Below are positions 6,765 through 8,700 of a DNA stretch of 8,700 bases, one piece after another (the first letter of the stretch is position 1; the number at the start of each line of letters is the position of its first letter). Source of the stretch: Crocinitomicaceae bacterium (GTDB lineage: Bacteria > Bacteroidota > Bacteroidia > Flavobacteriales_D > Crocinitomicaceae); NCBI GenBank assembly GCA_013215515.1, contig JABSPC010000247.1:1-8700 (forward strand), in the 5' to 3' direction. The notes under the pieces are model-generated. The model was not told the origin of the DNA and searched no databases. It saw only the letters and a list, made by a program, of their open reading frames with translations. A program made the translations under genes and the position numbers.

Positions 6765-7714
6765 GGATAGAAAAACTTACCCACAGAAAAGAAAAAGAAA
6801 AGGTAAAAAACGGCAGTGGTAACTCCCCGCTGCTTTTTATAACCAAATGAGTAGGGTAAAAAGAACATTAAGGGGATGAAAACAAGGCCCAGTGCTTCTT
6901 TTTTGTGGAATACAAAATACTCGAATATCGTTAAAAGGAGACAAAAATTGCCGAGGATGACTATGACCCTGAATAATTTTTTCAAGCGTATTGAGCTCTG
7001 CTTTAGTTTGAGAGCTAAACGTCCTATTCCCAGAACAATCATAAAGAATACAATCCCGCCTAAAATGGTAACGTCTTCAAGCCATAGTTCAGACGATGTG
7101 CTACTCACGTCTCCACCCGATAATTGAATATCATAAACGGAGCCATAGACTCCCGTGAAAATTAGAGGAATAGTAATTCCAACAACTGTCAATGTTGACT
7201 CTCGGAAAACAAAAGGTCGAATAACCCAAATCATCCAAAATAAGAAAGGCATAATTACGAGTAAGATTGGATAAAATGTACAGGCCACTCCAATAATAAA
7301 TGCCGCATTGAACACAATTCTTCTAGCATCTTCATTTTGACTCAATTTCAACAGTTGAAATAACCCTAAAATCAGAAATGTTTGAGCTATTGAAAATCCA
7401 TCGAGGTAATAAAACGAGTGAAAAATACTCAAAAAGGAAACGTACAAAAGAGCGGGTAAAAAGTTGTTGCTCTCCATGAAACCATTTCTGTTAAAAAGTG
7501 TATTTAGCAAAATTCCATTAGCGAAAATTAAGGTTCCCGCCAAGATTTGAGATAAATAAGTTGATTGATCGAGTAAATGTCCCCAAAAACCGAAGTTGCC
7601 ACCAATGTCTGGTTGGTGGTGTCCTTTCCACAAGTTTAAAGCCACGTATCCCATGATCAACAAGGGAAGCATCAGCAATGCATAGGGTCTATTTCCGAAG
7701 AATATTCTTACCAC
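6752..7714 (-). CDS. DUF6427-like polytopic membrane protein
   Basis: A 320-residue, strongly hydrophobic protein with roughly eight to ten membrane segments (e.g. 11-29, 53-72, 86-104, 109-123, 135-165, 174-192, 215-234, 249-269, 276-290, 298-316). Family-like landmarks, recalled rather than searched, are NTLFNRNGFMESNNFLPALL (71-90), TFYPILLVIMPFLFWMIWVI (146-165) and RPFVFRE (166-172). These resemble the uncharacterised flavobacterial family DUF6427, often found near purine or pyrimidine salvage/synthesis genes. The start is GTG 7714: the in-frame codons back to the upstream TAG offer no ATG, and the nearby ATG at 7716 is out of frame and stops after two codons. It precedes purQ by 47 bases. 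An oligosaccharide-handling multi-spanning enzyme cannot be excluded, but no catalytic motif is visible. Function unknown. Confidence 0.8.
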   Translation of the reverse strand: MVRIFFGNRPYALLMLPLLIMGYVALNLWKGHHQPDIGGNFGFWGHLLDQSTYLSQILAGTLIFANGILLNTLFNRNGFMESNNFLPALLYVSFLSIFHSFYYLDGFSIAQTFLILGLFQLLKLSQNEDARRIVFNAAFIIGVACTFYPILLVIMPFLFWMIWVIRPFVFRESTLTVVGITIPLIFTGVYGSVYDIQLSGGDVSSTSSELWLEDVTILGGIVFFMIVLGIGRLALKLKQSSIRLKKLFRVIVILGNFCLLLTIFEYFVFHKKEALGLVFIPLMFFLPYSFGYKKQRGVTTAVFYLFFFFSVGKFFYPLAF

Positions 7715-7747
7715 ATTAACGAAGATACATTTTTTATCCGCCTATTA

Positions 7748-7778
7748 TTGCGTAGTAATATTCATAATTTTATATTTA
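7748..7778 (+). promoter_or_regulatory. Bacteroidota-type promoter for the dksA-like gene
   Basis: TTG (7748-7750) is followed after exactly 20 bases by TATATTTA (7771-7778). This fits the -33 TTG / -7 TAnnTTTG arrangement with the final G changed to A. Transcription would begin near 7784, leaving a leader of about 50 bases rich in CAA/ACA repeats and lacking a Shine-Dalgarno, ending in TATATTTT before ATG 7834. Confidence 0.45.
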
Positions 7779-7833
7779 AGCCCCTCTAAAGAAAGACACA
7801 ACATGGTTTAACAACCACAACAACATATATTTT

Positions 7834-8208
7834 ATGGCAACTACAAGATTTTCAGATAGCGAACTTCAAGAATTTAAAGCATTAATTATTGGAAAACTAA
7901 AAGAAGCACAGATAGATTTAGACTTATTGAAAGGAACACTTTCTCATAGCGACGATCATGGTACTAACGATACAGGTCGTTCATTTAACATGATGGAAGA
8001 TGGATCTGATACATTGTCTCGTGAAGAAGTTGCTCAATTGGCCGCTCGTCAAGAAAAGTTCATCTCAAACTTGAGAAATGGACTTACGCGTATTGAAAAC
8101 AAAACGTACGGGATTTGCCGTGTTACTGGAAAATTAATCAACAAAGATAGATTAAAGTTAGTTCCACATGCAACGTTAAGTATTGAGGCTAAGAACGCGC
8201 AAAGCTAA
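7834..8208 (+). CDS. DksA/TraR-family RNA polymerase-binding protein with reduced zinc finger
   Basis: A 124-residue protein aligned by eye with E. coli DksA. The region EDGSDTLSREEV (55-66) occupies the place of the DPVDRA coiled-coil tip and keeps the spaced acidic pair as D56 and D59. ENKTYGICRVTGKLINKDRL (88-107) and LVPHATLSIEAK (109-120) align with the zinc-finger segment. Of the four zinc cysteines only C95 remains; the others correspond to T98, S116 and A119. From memory this one-cysteine form is usual for the Bacteroidota homologue, so it is probably a normal gene whose fold is held without zinc. By family it should bind the RNA polymerase secondary channel and tune transcription, perhaps with ppGpp; that role is inferred. 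It is transcribed divergently from the DUF6427-like gene, with lspA six bases downstream. Confidence 0.9.
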   Translation: MATTRFSDSELQEFKALIIGKLKEAQIDLDLLKGTLSHSDDHGTNDTGRSFNMMEDGSDTLSREEVAQLAARQEKFISNLRNGLTRIENKTYGICRVTGKLINKDRLKLVPHATLSIEAKNAQS

Positions 8209-8214
8209 GACCTC

Positions 8215-8700
8215 TTGAAGAAAAACATTATCATCGTTGCAGTCATTGTAACGCTTATTCTCCTATTTGATCAATTTCTTAAGATTTATTTAAAGTCTGT
8301 TTACGATCCCGCGACGCATACAAATCAAGCGGTGATTGGTGATTGGTTCGTAATGACATATATCGAAAATCAGGGAATGGCCTTTGGTACAAAATTCGGG
8401 TCCTCAATCTGGGCAAAACTCGGATTAAGTGTCTTCAGAATTCTGGCTATTACTGGAATCATCTATTACTTGATTATACAAATAAAGAAAGGTGTTCGCA
8501 CCGAATTCTTGATTGCTATAGGGTTGATACTGGCAGGAGCTACAGGAAACTTAATCGATTCGATGTTCTATGATTTCATTTTTCCTGTTGATGAGTACTT
8601 GAACTGTGGACTTGAATACAACCGCCTCCCTGGATCTGGCAACATGGCCGAATGTGGATATTATGGTGTTTCTGAACAAGTTGAATTGCGCCATACAGGA
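8215..8700 (+). CDS. lspA: lipoprotein signal peptidase (signal peptidase II), 3' truncated by window
   Basis: 162 residues are visible with no stop before the window end. LspA is the inner-membrane aspartyl protease that removes lipoprotein signal peptides ahead of the lipidated cysteine. Visible motifs: the first membrane helix with LLFDQFLKIYLK (16-27, conserved D19 and K23), YIENQGMAFG (49-58, the E-N-x-G-x-A-F motif), further helices at about 70-90 and 98-110, and AGATGNLIDS (107-116) carrying the first catalytic aspartate, D115. The partner aspartate has not appeared by residue 162, because an insert containing two cysteines (C131, C147) follows; Bacteroidota LspA proteins have an insert here. 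The start is TTG 8215, the first start-type codon after the dksA-like stop, and it gives the expected L/M-KK-hydrophobic N-terminus. Confidence 0.93.
   Translation, partial: MKKNIIIVAVIVTLILLFDQFLKIYLKSVYDPATHTNQAVIGDWFVMTYIENQGMAFGTKFGSSIWAKLGLSVFRILAITGIIYYLIIQIKKGVRTEFLIAIGLILAGATGNLIDSMFYDFIFPVDEYLNCGLEYNRLPGSGNMAECGYYGVSEQVELRHTG

Noticed and set aside
6503..6850. 115-codon + strand frame across the purQ start and the end of the DUF6427-like gene
   Set aside because: It is antisense to two supported genes and to the purQ promoter box, and its protein shows no recognisable features.
7803..7811. ATG GTT TAA upstream of the dksA-like gene as a minimal upstream frame
   Set aside because: Two codons followed by a stop in an AT-rich leader are expected by chance; nothing supports a regulatory role.
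8343..8573. 76-codon + strand frame over the lspA region
   Set aside because: The overlapping frame carries all the LspA motifs; this one is a shadow made visible only because lspA runs off the window.
1..8700. Defence system, prophage, insertion sequence, CRISPR or biosynthetic cluster
   Set aside because: No transposase, integrase, nuclease, reverse transcriptase, toxin pair, direct-repeat array or terminal inverted repeats were seen; gene content is housekeeping-like with uniform composition.

Overview
This is an AT-rich chromosomal window that reads as a member of the Bacteroidota, most likely order Flavobacteriales (possibly near Crocinitomicaceae/Cryomorphaceae). The placement is inferred from three things: family types common in that phylum (a DUF6427-like membrane protein, the one-cysteine DksA-like protein followed by lspA, an 'FSAFFSGLEIAY'-type CNNM/CorC protein), the lack of Shine-Dalgarno sequences, and promoter-like boxes of the Bacteroidota TTG / TAnnTTTG kind. 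No mobile element, CRISPR array, tRNA, rRNA or prophage gene is visible. Codon and base use look uniform, so this is mostly ordinary core genome.

Layout. On the + strand, positions 1-140 hold the end of an unidentified CDS, followed by a GNAT acetyltransferase (202-741). A long minus-strand block runs from 7714 down to 698. In transcription order it holds a DUF6427-like membrane protein, purQ, purD, a CNNM/CorC-type membrane protein with CBS domains, a 55-residue glycine-rich membrane miniprotein in the 3112-3437 gap, a secreted DWED-motif beta-propeller-like protein, a HAD sugar/hexitol phosphatase, and a bestrophin-family channel. The last three genes are separated by single bases and are almost certainly one transcript. 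On the + strand from 7834, a DksA/TraR-like transcription factor is followed six bases later by lspA, which runs off the window end.

How the genes fit together. purQ and purD act in de novo purine synthesis: PurQ supplies ammonia for the FGAM synthase step, and PurD makes GAR from phosphoribosylamine and glycine. A perfect TAnnTTTG box lies just upstream of purQ. The membrane proteins around them (DUF6427-like, CNNM/CorC, miniprotein, bestrophin) may share the transcription direction for historical rather than functional reasons. LspA is the lipoprotein signal peptidase, probably co-transcribed with the DksA-like regulator.

No clearly new multi-gene system was found. The points most worth a second look are the DksA-like protein that keeps one of four zinc cysteines, the extended cysteine-bearing insert in LspA, the in-frame dksA-lspA junction, the miniprotein, and the compact propeller-phosphatase-bestrophin cassette whose last gene overlaps the GNAT gene tail to tail.
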